Origin: Vicugna pacos
Lineage: Eukaryota > Chordata > Mammalia > Artiodactyla > Camelidae
Direction: 5' to 3'
DNA length: 64,000 bases
Assembly: GCF_048564905.1 (NCBI RefSeq)
Contig: NC_133007.1
Location: 16,738,001-16,802,000 of the forward strand
Shown: one piece after another, positions 22,370 to 35,144 of the stretch
How positions within the stretch are numbered: the first letter of the stretch is position 1
How the letters are laid out: each line of letters begins with the position of its first letter
Translations under genes and position numbers: made by a program
Notes under the pieces: generated by a model
Database searches by the model: none
What the model was told of the DNA's origin: nothing
Seen by the model: the letters and a program-made list of their open reading frames with translations, nothing else

Positions 22370-23555
22370 TAAAAAAAAAAGAATGAACACCTGAACAGAT
22401 AAAGTAGAAATGTCAAATAGAGTGTCTGCCAGTGGCCGTGTCCATCTGCGATCTCAAGGGTTTTCTGATGATCCCTGAAGCATGAGCCCATCTCCAGCTC
22501 CCTCGAGTCCCTCTCCATCTGTTCTCACCCCAATGTCCCTGATCCTCTGACTCTTGAGGGATCTGAGCATTCTAAAACAAAAGTTTAGAAAGGTATGGGT
22601 TCATGTAGAAATATGCCAAAGCACTGTTGGTTTTAGCAGCTGATCTGATCTGGGGTGTGAAAAACAACCAAAGTCACTGAGCCACAGAGGAATAGAAATG
22701 TGGACAGATGGGCAGATGGGAAGGCAGCTCCTGGATCTGAGCAGCACAGAAGATGCTCCCTTGACAAGGGCTAGGGGATAGACTAAAGGACAGGAGTGGT
22801 GGCAGAGAGCTGCCACAGCCAGGGTCCCAAGACCAAGCTACAAGCACCCATCACACGTCTGCAGCAGGGTCCACTCTAGGCACCAAGGAGAAAGGACCAG
22901 GCCCTCAATAAAATATTTGCCCAGGACAGCCCTGGGTAAAATGATAAAGGAGGTTTTTATGGCACCATCTGTCTTCCCCTCTTCATCATGGAATCTGTCC
23001 TTGGTAAAGAAGCTAGCAGATCCCCTTGGTCCTAATCCCTTTAGTTCACTGGCCCTGAGAAAGGAGGTGGCAGAACCATGAAGCTGGTAGCTGAGCCAGA
23101 AAGATGCTGTAGGTGGAATTCAGGTCATGGATGGGGTTGGGTGCACCTTATACACAGATTTCCGAGTTTGTTCCAGTCGACAGTTTGTGATTCTCGATCT
23201 GCAGCCCAGGATGGACTCAGCCCAGTGCTCTTTCTGCTCTGCCAGGCTCTCCTCTCATCCCTACTTATTTTAACTCTAAATTCTAGGATAATAGTTATCC
23301 AAGGCAATAGTACTGTTTCCAAATCAAATAGCAACAGCACTTGTGATCTTCATGTCCTTATTTATTTGATGCTGCCCCTAAAAGTGGTAAATTACCACCA
23401 AGAAAGTTTCTCGTGCCCTAGAATACTAGAGAAAATGAGAAATAAGCAAAAGATGGCCTGAAAGTCAGCCATTCTACCACATCCTATTTAAAACTGGGTG
23501 GATTTTATTACCTGCTTTTAGAACCTAAAATACACACGCTTTAAAAGACAGCATT
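22370..23555. other. Unassigned intron stretch
   Basis: No recognised repeat. The 127-codon plus frame at 23078-23461 has a hydrophobic middle (about residues 45-70), but no signal, domain or splice evidence. Confidence 0.4.
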
Positions 23556-23559
23556 TTTC

Positions 23560-23985
23560 CTATTTTAATGATTACAAGGTCAAAGTGTACTTATTGTGGA
23601 AAACTTAGTAAATATAGGAAAGAACAGAGAGAAAACAAAAATCATGTAAAAAAATTTTTGCCGCCAAGGCTCATTTGTATGTCAGTGGCCATCCTTCCGG
23701 ATTGAATACATTCATTTAGTTTTATAACGTTTTTTTTTCCCCCACTTAATGATAAATCATGGCCATCTTTCCTTCTTGTTAAATATTTCTCTGCATCAAT
23801 TCTAGTGCCCACAGAGTGCTGTAATTTATTCCACCACTGCCTATTGTTGGACATTAAATGACTTCACATTTTGATGCATTATGAACAGTGCTGCTGTGGA
23901 CATTCCTGTGCATAAATTTGTGTCCACATTGGGGGTTATTTCTTTGGAATAAATTCCTGGCAGTAGACCTGCTAGGTCTCCCCTC
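23560..23985 (-). mobile_element. Old L1M 3'-region relic
   Basis: Reverse-strand L1M-type text: 'ggaaaacttagtaaatatag', 'atttctctgcatcaattcta', 'ccactgcctattgttggaca', 'atgaacagtgctgctgtgga' and 'aataaattcctggcagtaga'. Confidence 0.65.
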
Positions 23986-23999
23986 ACGGTCAGTGTCCT

Positions 24000-24960
24000 T
24001 GCTTCCGGGGGCCCGCCTTTGGAGCTTTCATGAGCCCAAACTTTGCATTACTCACCTTCCTTGTGAAGCTTCCTAAACTCCAGGCCTATCTCCACCTGAT
24101 GGAGAGTTTAGGTGTGGCAGGGTGCTCATCACACCCATCCTGGCCTGCTCTCCAAAGGGTGGAGCTGATGGCCATTTGTAGCCATGGCGGTCAAGACCAA
24201 GAAGGGTTTCTCATACCATTCCTTTCGGGCATTTATGATGGTGACAGAGGACCACAGTGGACATATCCATCCAAAGACATCTCTCATCCAGAGACACCTC
24301 TCAGGAGATGGAGGGACCCCATTGAAGAATAGTCCCCGAATCTCAAACTTCAACTCGGTCCCGAGTTACACTCGTCTCCCTGGTTGTGGTCCTTCTTCCT
24401 CCCACCCCTTGTTCACCTCTCAGCCCCACCCAGGGAGCCCTGCTTGTCAGCTGACCTTGCTAATTTCTCTCTGGGTCCAGCACCTCTGAGATCCAGCTGC
24501 TTCCTCCTTAGATTCCTTCTTCGTACTCCCTGCTCCAGTCTGTGCAGAGTCAGACGCTTCGCAGGATGGAGCAGGCTTCAATGCCAAAGTAATGCAAAAC
24601 CTCTTCGCTTCATGATTTGGTGGCAAGCTGGTGCTTTTGAGCAGACTTGCAGCCCAGGTACTGGCCAGGAGAGGAGGGACTGCTGGGGGTGGGGGGGGTG
24701 CATAAGGCTCCTGTGATCCTGCTACAGCACATGCAGGCCCAACCCGGATGCAGCAGTCAGAACATTGGAAGTCCCTTCAAGGTCCTCAAGTCAAAATTCT
24801 CTTCTAACACAGCTGTCACTCAATAGTGTCTTTGGTGTGTGGAAAGCCAGAATTTTGGGGATAGTTCTGTAATGAATAACTCACTACTAGACTATTTTCT
24901 GCCTTATTCCACAATTCTTCCCATGTAGAGAAAACAAATACAAAACAAAACCCACCACAA
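24000..24960. other. Unassigned intron stretch
   Basis: GC-moderate DNA with overlapping open frames at 24030-24716 that share no domain. No repeat recognised. Confidence 0.35.
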
Positions 24961-24967
24961 ATACTAA

Positions 24968-25570
24968 TCATTTGTTTATTCATTCAACAAATATTTATCG
25001 AGCATCTTTTCTATGCCCGGAACAGTTCTGGGTGCTTTGGAAACGACACGAACAAAACAGACCCAAAACAAAACAAAACAACCACCTCAGACCTCATAGA
25101 GCTAACATTTTAAAGGTGGAGACAGGTAATTCACAAGGCAATGAGTAAGATACATAGTCAGAGAGAGAGAGAAGTGCTAAGAAGGAAAATACCACAGGGA
25201 AGGAGCACAGAAGTGTCTGGGTGGTGGTGGAAGGGACACAATTTTATGTAGAGTGCTCAGGGATGTCCTTGCTGAGACAGTGACACAGGAGTCAAACCAG
25301 AAGGGAGTGAGTGAGCAGGCCAAGTGGGACTCTGGCAGGAGGCGGGGAGGGACAGTGCAGAGACTGGCGAGTTTCCGGGGCTGCAAGGAGGTGGAGGAAG
25401 TGACGGGGAGGCCAGAGGTACTGAGTTTCAGTCGGGGGTGGGGGCAAGGAGAGTGACAGTTGAGGATGGGCTTGAAGAACGTTGTATGCGAGGTGAGATG
25501 GAGATCAAGAGCGCGGAGCAGAAAAGAGACCCAGTTTTATGTTTTAGCGCGGTCAGTGTAGCAGCTGGGC
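24968..25570 (-). mobile_element. L2 LINE 3'-end relic
   Basis: Reverse-strand L2: 'cattcaacaaatatttatcg', 'ttctgggtgctttggaaacg', 'cagacctcatagagctaaca', 'cagggatgtccttgctgaga' and a following 'gtgagtgagcaggccaagtg'. About 600 bp is kept, the longest L2 piece in the window. Confidence 0.75.
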
Positions 25571-26390
25571 TGGGAATTTAGTGAGGGCAAGTGAGGGCAG
25601 AAGTCAGTATTCCTAGCACTGTGCTAGGTGAGAAGGATGAAGTGAGGAGCCAACTCTCTTCCCTCGGAGGGATCAGTGTGACCACTGTTACCCAGCTAGC
25701 TCTGTTTGCCCGGCAAGCCAAACACTGAGATGCCGAGGTTCACAGCTGAGAAGGAGTTGATTCACAAGGCAGCCAAGCAGGGAGATGGGAGAACAAGTCT
25801 CAGATCCACTTCCCCGAAGGCGAGGGGGTTGGGATGTTTATGGGCTGAGCAGGGTGGTCGCAGCTGCGGGGAAAGGTGACTGGAGGCAGGGAAAAGTGAG
25901 GGGATCGGTGTTCTGCGCAGGTGCGTCTTGGTTCCGTGCTTCTGCACGTTCAAAATGGAGGTGCTTAGCCTGCTCTGAGGGTGGAGTTTTCCAGCCTTCA
26001 GATGTCAAAGTGCCACTCACCGGACAACTGCGCAGGCCCAGTTTTAGGGTCGGTGGCCCCAGCCATCCCTAGCCGGCTCGCACTGCAAAAGAGCTGGCTC
26101 CGGTTTCCTGTAAAACAACTGTACTGCTGGAAAGGTATGCAATTAAAGAGAATGAAAAAGAAGGAAAGAACAAATAATTAAGGCAAACTTATCAAGGAAG
26201 GCAGTTTACAAGCAAAGGGGTTTTAGCAAGCTGTTCCCTTTCTGTTGTTCTGGAAGACCAGTTCAGGAATTTCTATCAGTATCAGCTTCTGTTAACTCTG
26301 TGGGGCAGTTTCACAATTGCCCCCACCTCCATCATTTAATGTACACAGACCCAGTGCCCACCTCGGGGCTGAGCACACCCCATCCATCGC
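25571..26390. other. Unassigned intron stretch
   Basis: GC-rich with a few CpGs near 25800-26060. No gene recognised. Confidence 0.35.
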
Positions 26391-26394
26391 TGCA

Positions 26395-26530
26395 ATTACT
26401 CCTCTCAAACAACCCCATGATATCCCAGTTTTACAGAGAGGCCATGTAATATATTCCAGACCACACAGCTAGTAAGCAGCCAACCTGGACTTAAACCCAG
26501 GACCGTCTTACACCAAAGTCTGAATCCTGG
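26395..26530 (-). repeat. MIR SINE relic
   Basis: Reverse-strand MIR: 'acaaccccatgatatcccag', 'ccacacagctagtaagcagc' and 'acttaaacccaggaccgtct'. Confidence 0.75.
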
Positions 26531-26879
26531 CCATGATGTCACTGATGGGAACTTTTTCTCACACTGGATTTTGTAAGTTCTTCTAAGAGAGCACGAGAAA
26601 TCCACTGAACTCTTTCAGGTGGCCACCTGGGCTACCAGACCTCCCCTTCTCCAGATCTACCCTCCCCGCAGTGTCTGAAAGGAGGGGTCCTGAACTGCTC
26701 TGAGGATGCAAGAACCCAACGGGGAGGGAACAAAGTTTTCTAGGATAAGGCCTTGGAATAGGTCTCTAACTCTCATTTCAGCTCAAAATCCAGTGAGTAC
26801 ACTGGATTTTAAAATCTGATGTGATCATTGCCTCTGTCCCACACATGTTGTTTTTGGCAAAACTTTCGCACTCAACACC

Positions 26880-26965
26880 CATTGTTTTAATAAATGTTTC
26901 TCTGCATCCAGGCCCTATAGGAGATACAGAATACAAGGCAAAGCTCCTGCCCTCTGAGGAACACA
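26880..26965 (-). repeat. L2 3'-end relic
   Basis: 'aataaatgtttctctgcatc', 'caggccctataggagataca' and 'aagctcctgccctctgagga' follow the L2 end on the reverse strand. Confidence 0.55.
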
Positions 26966-27109
26966 CGATTCCTCATCTCATCTGATCCTTGTAACAATCC
27001 AGTGACAGGGATGGCGTAAAGCCATGGTGCAAAATAAAACTAGGACGATGCAACCACAAGACCACAAGTGCCTCAGAATAGTGCTAGTTACTACCTAGTT
27101 GCTACATCC

Positions 27110-27235
27110 CCACCCGCTTTCTCATCTGACCCTCACAGCAGAACTGAGAGGTCAACGGTGAGGAAATTACTCCCATAACACAGATGGGCAAAATGCAGCC
27201 CAGTGAGCTACATGATTTCTCCCAAGGTCCTGCTC
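27110..27235 (-). repeat. MIR SINE relic
   Basis: Reverse-strand MIR: 'tctgaccctcacagcagaac', 'ataacacagatgggcaaaat' and 'agtgagctacatgatttctc'. Confidence 0.6.
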
Positions 27236-27239
27236 CTCC

Positions 27240-27860
27240 CGGTGTAGAGGAGCCACCATGTTTATTAAACTCCAAATCATCAAGTCAACCCAGCATAGTC
27301 TGTAGAATGTCCCGAGCACCAGGCCATTCCCCACGTAGAAGGAGAACCCCTGAGCCTTTCCAAAAGGATGAAGCCAATCCAGAATCCCTGGGCAGAGGCT
27401 TTGCTGAACTGGCCCCAGGAACTGGCTGTATACAATAAACACAGAGAGAGAGGGCTCTTCAGAAAGCATGTTTTATTTACCAGCCACCTCCCTCCCACAC
27501 CCTTTCCATCCTCCACAAGTCCCCCCGACACAGCTGTAGTCCCCCACTAGTCCTGCCTCCTTTGTAACTCTGGGGAGACGCAGCCTGGATTGCCCTGGGA
27601 GAGCCCCGAGCCATCTTCTTGTTTTGCAGCCCCTACAGCTGAGCCCTGGGAAGAAGGTCCAGGGTCCCCGAGGCTGCACCTGCAGACACAGATTCAGCAA
27701 AACTAAGAGCATCTCAGGTGTCCTGGGTCTCTGATGGAGAGTTTGCTAATTCTGTGCCTGACCAGGGTAAATTTTTGGTAAATGCTTCCTGGACAAATTG
27801 ATGATTCTGGATGAGTAATGTAGACACTCACTTATGGAGAAGGCCTATAGGACAGGAAAA
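27240..27860. other. Unassigned intron stretch
   Basis: Single-copy-looking. The minus frames at 27167-27712 have no familiar domain. Confidence 0.35.
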
Positions 27861-27869
27861 GTTTTGGAA

Positions 27870-28020
27870 TTAGGTGGCCAGCTCCTGGGTCTGGGCTCTG
27901 CCACTAACTAGCTGTGTGGACTCAAGAACATCACTTGATGTCTCTGATTCTATTTTCCTCTGTACGAGATGGAAGGTTTGGACACTGATGGTCAGTAAGG
28001 TTCCTTCTAGCCCTAGAACT
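27870..28020 (+). repeat. MIR SINE relic
   Basis: Plus-strand MIR: 'gggctctgccactaactagc', 'atcacttgatgtctctgatt' and 'ttcctctgtacgagatggaa'. Confidence 0.75.
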
Positions 28021-28249
28021 CAGCCATTTTGGAAAAGGCAGGCAGGAGCAAAATCTACATTAATGTCATAATCGGAGCTTGAAACTGGCTGCCTCCTTTC
28101 TCTCCCTATCAGTCAGACTTCTCCATTCCCTGCTGACACCATTATCATCAGATCTACTGCCTTAAAAAAAGGAAGGGATAGAGGAAGATGTGGAAGAGGA
28201 ATGAGAGAAGGAGGAGGGAAGAGAATTTGCAAAAAATATAGCAACACAG

Positions 28250-28500
28250 TGCTAAGTCTTGGCTCTGAAGGCTGATCGTCAAGGTTCAAATCCCTGCTCT
28301 GCTATATTTCTAGCTGTGTGACCTTGGACATGTCACTTAACCTCTCTCTAAGCCTCAGCATCTCTATCTGTAAAATGGATGCAGTAACACCTATGTCCTA
28401 TGGCCATTGTGAGGAACCAAAGACATAACCTATTGTAGCCCTTAATCCAGGAGAGACACTGAGAAAGGGCTCAACTAAGTAGCAGCTGTCTCTAATATGC
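28250..28500 (+). repeat. MIR SINE, best-preserved copy
   Basis: 'ggttcaaatccctgctctgc', 'agctgtgtgaccttggacat', 'cacttaacctctctctaagc' and 'tctatctgtaaaatggatgc' give almost the textbook order of MIR on the plus strand. Confidence 0.9.
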
Positions 28501-29395
28501 TGATGCTTACTTGGTGAAGCAGAAAGGGGAAAGCTGGAGAAGGAGAGCTGATGGAAAGAAAAGAGAAGAAACATTAAGAACGTGGAAGTAGAGGAGGAGG
28601 CAAGAAAGGTTTGAGGATGGCAGGGGAATCATTTTCATCTGCCTAGAAGTACAATATGTTTGGAATCCAAAAAAAGCACTCATCCCCTCCCCGCCACTCC
28701 CCATCGCCTTCCCCTCTGCCCCTAGCCGACCCCATGGTGTCCCAGGAACGAAGCCTTCTGTAACTGTGGGACCTGCTGCTCCAGGCTGACACTAAGCCGG
28801 GTGTCCCTGAATGAGACTTCCAGCTCAGCCTCCTTCCTCACACCCACCCGTGAGGGGTCCCTGTGAGATGGATGCGTGGTTTCCCACCTCCCACTTGGGG
28901 CGAATTGAACTGTCAGTTCAAGAAGGAGGTTTTAGGGGATGGGGTGTCCCCTACCCGGGGCTAACCCCGGACAGGGGTTGTTGATGATTTGAAGCTGGAG
29001 ACAGCAGCCCACGCGACGGGAGAGGAAAATTCCCCTCCCTGCTAGTAAGAGGCTTCACAGAGCTCACCAGCCTGTTGTTTTCTTGATGTTTTGGTTTTTT
29101 TTTAATTTGTGCACATCAGCTTCTAAATTTTGCAAGCTGTTGCCTAGCTTTATCTTTGAAAGCAATGGAACTTGCTGGACTCAGGAAAGTGAGTACCAAT
29201 GAGCTGACGAGCTACTGATGGAATAAAAGAGGCAAAGGCCGCTGCTTTCCTCGGCGCTGCAAGGGTTAAGCCTTTCTGTGGACCAGCATCCTACCCACCT
29301 GACTCCTAACCGCTCGCCCCTGCTTTCTCTTCTCCCCCCTCGAAGATGCAGAATGTGACAGTCTCAATGCCTCAGACAGTTTTAACAGTATGTGC
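28500..29395. other. Unassigned intron stretch with purine-rich start
   Basis: The first ~120 bp (28515-28630) is strongly purine-rich on the plus strand. The rest looks single-copy. No gene seen. Confidence 0.4.
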
Positions 29396-29399
29396 TTCT

Positions 29400-30135
29400 C
29401 AATTCTGCAACACCCCCACCAGCAACTTCTTATTGTGGTAAAATACACATTAAATTTATCACCTGAACCATTTTTAACTGTGCACTTAGTGGGATCAAGT
29501 ACATTTATATTGTGCAACCACCATCACCGACCATTCACAGAAGTCTTTTCATCTTGCAAAACTGAGACTCTATTAAACATAACGCTCCCTGCTTCCCTTC
29601 CCCCCCAGCTCCAGGCAACCACCATTCTACTTTCTGTCTCTGTGTATTTGACTTCGCTAGGTACTTCATGTAAGTGGAATCATACAGTAATGGTCCCATT
29701 TGTGCGTATCTTTCTTCACTTAGACAGTGTCCTCAAGGTTCACCCATGTTGTAGCACGTGTCAGGATTTCCTTCCTTTTTGAGACTGAGTACTGTTCCAC
29801 TGTATGGATAGACCACGTTTTGTTTATCCATCCATCTGTTGATAAACACTTGGGTTGCTAACACATTTTGGCTAATGTGAATAATGCTGTTATGAATATG
29901 GGCGTACAACTATCTCTTTGAGACTCTGCTCTCAATTCTTTGGGGTATATACCTAGAAGTGGGATTGCTGGATCATGTGGTGGTTCTATTTTTAATTTTC
30001 TGGGGAATCACCAAACTGGACCATTTGACATTTCCAGTAGTACACAAGTGCTCCAATTTCTCGACATCCTCATAGTTACTACTTTCTGTTTTTTGATAAT
30101 AGCCATTTTAATAGGTGTGAGGTGGTCTAAATTTT
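29400..30135 (-). mobile_element. Old L1M (L1MB-like) 3' region
   Basis: About 735 bp of reverse-strand L1M: 'ttattgtggtaaaatacaca', 'gtgcaaccaccatcaccgac', 'tccaggcaaccaccattcta', 'agtggaatcatacagtaatg', 'tgggattgctggatcatgtg' and 'ttttaataggtgtgaggtgg'. Long plus frames across it (29390-29782) are L1 antisense text, not a gene. Confidence 0.85.
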
Positions 30136-31960
30136 TTTAAAGGAAGAAATGCAAAAAGTAGGATTTCAGAATTTATAAATATAGAATAAAATCTGCTATT
30201 TTAGAAGTGACAAGAGAATTGAACAAATTGATTATTTTAACACACATAAAACTCTAATAACTGCTTGATGTAAGTTCCTTCTGAGATGTCAAAGGAGGAA
30301 AGAGAGAATGAGAGGGGAAAAGAGAAAGGGAGAAGAAAAATTAAGTAAAATGAGGGCAAGGTGAAGCAAAAAGATGGAAGGGCTCTGAGGGCAGCACCTG
30401 GAGCCATCACTTTGGAGTTAAGAGGCCGGTGGCCCTCCTCCCTCAGTCCTGTGCCAATGCATTTGCTTGAGGAACGTGGATTGCTTTCTGTGGGGTTTCT
30501 CTGTGCTGGGAGGGACACAAAGATGAACCAGCCACTGTTCCTTCCTTGGGCCAGGAGGTCAGCAAAAGGGGATGGAGATGGGGGGCTTTTGGCAGCTACG
30601 CCGGCTCTGCCTCCCTGGCCGAGAGGTCAGCTTCCTCGCTGGGCCTGCCTGTCCCAACACCTCAGCACGGGCACGGGTCACAGGCCGGCCTGGGTGGCAT
30701 TCAATCTTGGTTTCATGCATTTTTAAAGCTGCTTTTGAAGGAACGAATGCATCATGATTCTTCGGTTCTTTCGTTTCAGGGAAAGCGACTGTGAGAAAGG
30801 GGGAGGTGGGGAAGCCTCGGAGCCTGGGAGGGGCCACCCTGGGCTTTGGTCCAACAAAGCCACCCCTGCTCAGCAGTGGGGCTCTTGCCCTTTGAAAACC
30901 AATCAGCCAGGAGCCCCTCGGCCTCTTTCCTGTGGGACAGTCACAGCACATTTTACAGATCTCAGGAAAGAGGACCCAGGTCCCTGTCCTCTGTCACTCT
31001 GGGTTTGTGTCCCCGCAGCTCCGACGTATCGGTTTTCCGGACAGTCACAGCCTCTAAGGGAACAGCAGCATTTTGCTTCTCTGCTCCCTGAAAAGGGTCA
31101 CACTTCCATGGAATTCCACAACCAAACCGGATGAATAGGAAGAAAATGAACAGAGCCCATTAAGTAGACAGGGCATTGCTGGCGTCTCAATGGGAGCGTC
31201 ACCTAATCACAAAGCAGGCAGGAAGTCTTCAATTAACCCCGTTTCCAGACACAAAAGCCCGTGATAACATTTCATCCTATTTGAATACATATTTTCCAAG
31301 AAGGCGACGTGGGAGCACTTTTATTTTTGTTACTGGAGCGCTGATTTAACACCATGGATATTTTAAACTGTCAGACAAGAACGCAAAACCTGTACCTATA
31401 AACACAGAGGATGGGGGGGAAATCCTCCTAGGAACTCGCCTTTCTTTCTTCCATTTTTATTCCGCAGTGACACATCCCTCTTGGGAAAATCCTGCCCTGG
31501 ATTTTTATTAGTCTTTTGTAGGCTGCCGGGTATTAAAACCTCACAAATCCATTATGTGCTTCTCAACCCTGCTTTTCAAGTTGCCTTTCCATGAGGTGTG
31601 GACTAATGAAATGGGGAGGGGGGCAAACTGCTGCCCTCAGCCCTCTCAGAGGCTGAGCCCAAAGACCCTCAGGGCGGGCTTCCTCCCTGTACTCACTGTA
31701 TTCTCACTTCCCCAAGTTTTTGTCCAGAACTATTTGAACTACAAGAATATGCTCCCTAATGTGGCATAGAAACACGCGTGCACATGCAGGAAGGAAAATA
31801 CTGGTTTGCTCCATCAGAGAGGATCTTTTTCTAACTTTGAAAAGAAAGCCTCAGTGTTACCATGATGTCATCTTAGCAATAAAATTATTTTAAAAATTTT
31901 GTTAGAACATACACTAACAATCTCTTGGAGCCATATCCTGATTTCTATTCTACAAAGCTC
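30136..31960. other. Single-copy-looking intron stretch
   Basis: About 1.8 kb without recognised repeats. A purine-rich part lies at 30293-30375, and GC-rich DNA with open frames lies at 30559-31134. No domain in those frames. Confidence 0.4.
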
Positions 31961-31964
31961 CTTT

Positions 31965-32130
31965 GTTTTTGCCTCACCACACACCCTTTGAGAGAGGGCT
32001 TGTCATTCCCATTTGACAGATCAGGAAACTAAGGCTCTGGGTGACTAAGTGAGTTCCTCAAGGGAACACGGCTAGAAAGTAGTATTGTAGGACCATGACC
32101 CACATCTTCGAACGCTCAGTTTGGTGCTCA
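31965..32130 (-). repeat. MIR SINE relic
   Basis: Reverse-strand MIR: 'catttgacagatcaggaaac', 'aaggctctgggtgactaagt' and 'acacggctagaaagtagtat'. Confidence 0.75.
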
Positions 32131-32404
32131 TTCCCTTTGGCCTTGCTGCCTTGTCACCAGAAGACACTCCATCAAGCATCATTGGAAGTGTGGTGGGTCT
32201 GGCTCTCCCAGCGTGTGGTTAGTGATCCCTTTAGTCAGCACCGCCAAGTGTGGTTATCAGCATGAGCAGTGGATAAAGGCACCAGGCTGAGGCTCCCAGG
32301 GGGTCCAGAAGCTGCCTGCACCCTTCACGGTGGAGGGGGGCCCAGGAGCACCCACCTACAGGAGAGTGATTACCTAGGCCCGGCCTCCACGAACATGCTT
32401 CTTC

Positions 32405-32612
32405 TTTTTTTAATGTGTGACTTTTTTTTAATTGAAGTATAGTCGATTTACAATGCTGTGTTAATTTCTGGTGTACAGCCTAGTGAGTCATCTATACATT
32501 TACATAGATATTCCTTTTCATATTCCTTCATTATAGGCCGTTACAAGGCATTGAATATAGTTCCCTGTGCTATGCAGTAGGACCTTGTTATCTATTTTAT
32601 TTAGTAGTTAGT
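32405..32612 (-). mobile_element. Cetartiodactyl-type L1 3' end
   Basis: 'ttgaagtatagtcgatttac', 'ttctggtgtacagcctagtg', 'attccttttcatattccttc' and 'agttccctgtgctatgcagt' on the reverse strand. Well conserved compared with 12749-12932. Confidence 0.88.
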
Positions 32613-32876
32613 AGAAGGGGCTCTTTGTCACTCACACAAAGATGTATGAACGGCTGGCAGTGGCCCAGCGTTTAGTGGTCAGGGCTCTTTCACAAGGTGG
32701 GATGGGGCATTTGTCTGATGACCCTCTCAGCAGGCAGCAGGTCCCACAAGCCAGACAGAAAGGATGTGGTAGCAGAGACTGGCCTCTGCAGCGTGCGAAA
32801 CAGATGTGCATGCCATCGGTGGTGTGCCTGCCGGATTGCATGCTCTGCCGCCGAGCTCAGGTCGGGTGCTGGATGG

Positions 32877-32900
32877 GGGCCTGGGCCTGGGCCTGGGGAG
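32877..32900 (+). repeat. Short GGGCCT hexamer run
   Basis: About three and a half copies of a six-base unit (gggcct) in a GC-rich neighbourhood. Confidence 0.7.
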
Positions 32901-32954
32901 ACCGGGGCTCTGGTCCCAGTTCTGCCACTGAGGTCTTCTGTTTTATTTCTATGT

Positions 32955-33105
32955 TTCAGTTTACACAGTATTTCCACACAAGCAATCTCTGGTGATCCCC
33001 ACCACAACCCTCTGGAGTTGGCCCACGATGCTCAGAGAGGGTCAGTGACTTGCCCGTGGCCCACAGCACTTCAGCCTCCAAGGCCAGGGCGCTTGCCACC
33101 TCCCT
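32955..33105 (-). repeat. MIR SINE relic
   Basis: Reverse-strand MIR: 'gatccccaccacaaccctct', 'gatgctcagagagggtcagt' and 'gacttgcccgtggcccacag'. Confidence 0.7.
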
Positions 33106-33109
33106 GAGT

Positions 33110-34930
33110 TGTTTCTCAAGAGCTGTGGTGATTCAGGCAGGTCTTGTGTCCCTTCTGAATTCAATTTCTCATATGAAAAATTAGGGGGTTGATGCAAGAC
33201 CCAAACCAGTTTCTTGCTGTGATCAAAACATGTTTTCTTTCCACTGACTTCTCCTTGCTGCTCATTTCTTTGGCTGACAATGCCTCTTCTCTTGTTATCT
33301 ATCTCTTGGGAGCAGTGGAGCTGAGGCTATCTGCCCCTCCGAGCATGGGGGTGTGTCCTTGAAGGGGTCGGAGGGATAGAGTGGACAGAGAGGCAAGGGG
33401 AAGGACGTGCTGGTAGGTGGCTGACCACAAATCCTGCCCCTCCCCTGACTCCAGCCCTCCGGTCATTTTCTTCTAGTTGATGACCTAGTGGTTCAACCTT
33501 CCTGTTAGCATTGTGGCTTCTTTCCCCAACTCCCACCCTATGACCATACTGATCTCCTCCGGGACTCAGCCAGAGGGAAGCAGAGAGCAAAATTCATATT
33601 GTTCTTGGTGGGAAATAGTTATATCCCATCCAAAAGGTCTGTGGGGACTTGGGGCTGGCTGCGGAATGGAAAGAGCGCTTCCTGAGCTCTGCCCCTCCTG
33701 CTCCCTACTCCACCCGGGTTTTAACCTCCAAGGAAGCCATGCCAGGCAGGGAATCCTCCCCGACTGGAGCCTGGCACTCAGCCCTCCATGCACCAGCCAG
33801 CACTGCAGGAGGAGAAGACAGGGGCCCTGACCCCGGGAGCTCACTGGAGAGGCAGATGTATAAACAGATCATTTCCTTGAGTTGCCAGCAATCCAAGGCC
33901 AGGACTTGAGGACTGAGCTTCTGCAAGTGCAGCTGCTGAACTGTAAATCATTCTGTTAGCTCTAGGGCTCCCACCCGGTGATGTCTGGTGAGGAGTGGCA
34001 GGCAGGAAGGGGCAGGTCCACCCATGCCACCCTCGGGTCCCTGACCCCCACCCCTCACTGTGCACCGTGCGTGCCCACCTGCAGATCTGCTCAGGCAAGG
34101 ATGTCTTCCCTCCAGCACTCAGACCCTTGCTTGCCTCTGTTTTCCCGAAGTGGCAAATGTGGGACGCAGGACATGATCTCAGGATGCTCCAGTCAGCGGG
34201 CGCCAGGCACCACCTCCTCCTCCTCCTCCAGGACCCCCACTCTGTCCTCTGGGCTCCCTGAGGGGACGGGATGAGGAAGGGGCTCCTGAGAGCCAGGAGA
34301 AGCCCTAGCTGTCCCTGCGACCGAGGTAGAGCCCCCATGACAATAGGCAGCGCACAGGGAAGGCAGAAAACAGAGGCAGGGAAGACGGCAGGGTGAGCAA
34401 GTGGTATCTGTCTGATGACTAGAGGTAAAGGAATCAGGCTCCTGAGACCAAGGTGCTCTCAGAGAAACAAGAAGGAAACAAAATTGCAGGGGTCGCTGAC
34501 CTGTGGGCCAGAGCACAAGGGAGGTGGACGGGGAGGGCTGTGCTTGCAGGGACCCGGGGCGCCCACCTCTGATTCCGCTGCCGCACACAGCCCTGCCAGG
34601 CCCACCCTCAGGCCAAGCTAGTACTGAAGCCCTTCCACCCCCAGCCCCAGCGGGACACTTGCTGCGGACAGCCCAGGGTGGCCTCTGCTCAGAAAACTCC
34701 CGCTGTCTCTGCGGCCAGCCCAGTGGGCGAGTGCTTTCTCATGTCCGTCAAGAAGTGGCTGAGCTGACCTGTGCCTGAGGAGGGAAGGGGAGCAGCACCT
34801 CTTCTCGGGCCCAATTCATGCCCCAGATTCAGAGCTGAGGAGCACTGCGGCAAAGCGCTGTGCCGATGTAAAACAGCTTCATTGTCGTTGCACGCCAGTC
34901 CCTCCTGGTCTCCAGAAGCAAGGGCTGCAC
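33110..34930. other. GC-rich intron stretch, no gene recognised
   Basis: GC-rich, few CpGs, with many overlapping open frames on both strands (the 165-codon minus frame at 33841-34338 is the longest). A run of CTC triplets lies near 34213-34230. Multi-frame openness points to base composition and not to coding. Confidence 0.45.
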
Positions 34931-34934
34931 TGCA

Positions 34935-35140
34935 GGTGACGTGGGCCTTGGCACCTCACAGAACAGCTCCTCTCCCTACCAGCTGTGTGACTTCGGGCAG
35001 TGACTTCACCTCCCTGAGCCTCTTCCTCCTGTCTCTAAAATGGGGAGAATCTGATCCATCTCCCTGAGCGGGCTCCGAAGATTAAATGAGATACACGTTT
35101 ATAGCCGGTGCCAGGAACACAGGAGATAAATGATAAATCC
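34935..35140 (+). repeat. MIR SINE relic
   Basis: Plus-strand MIR: 'ccagctgtgtgacttcgggc', 'cacctccctgagcctcttcc', 'tgtctctaaaatggggagaa' and 'agattaaatgagatacacgt'. Confidence 0.85.
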
Positions 35141-35144
35141 CAGC

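Noticed and set aside
29390-29782. 130-codon plus-strand frame
   Set aside because: It is the antisense text of an old L1M 3' region.
33841-34338. 165-codon minus-strand frame in GC-rich DNA
   Set aside because: Frames on the other strand are equally long. Low-complexity Arg/Ser/Gly protein without motifs.
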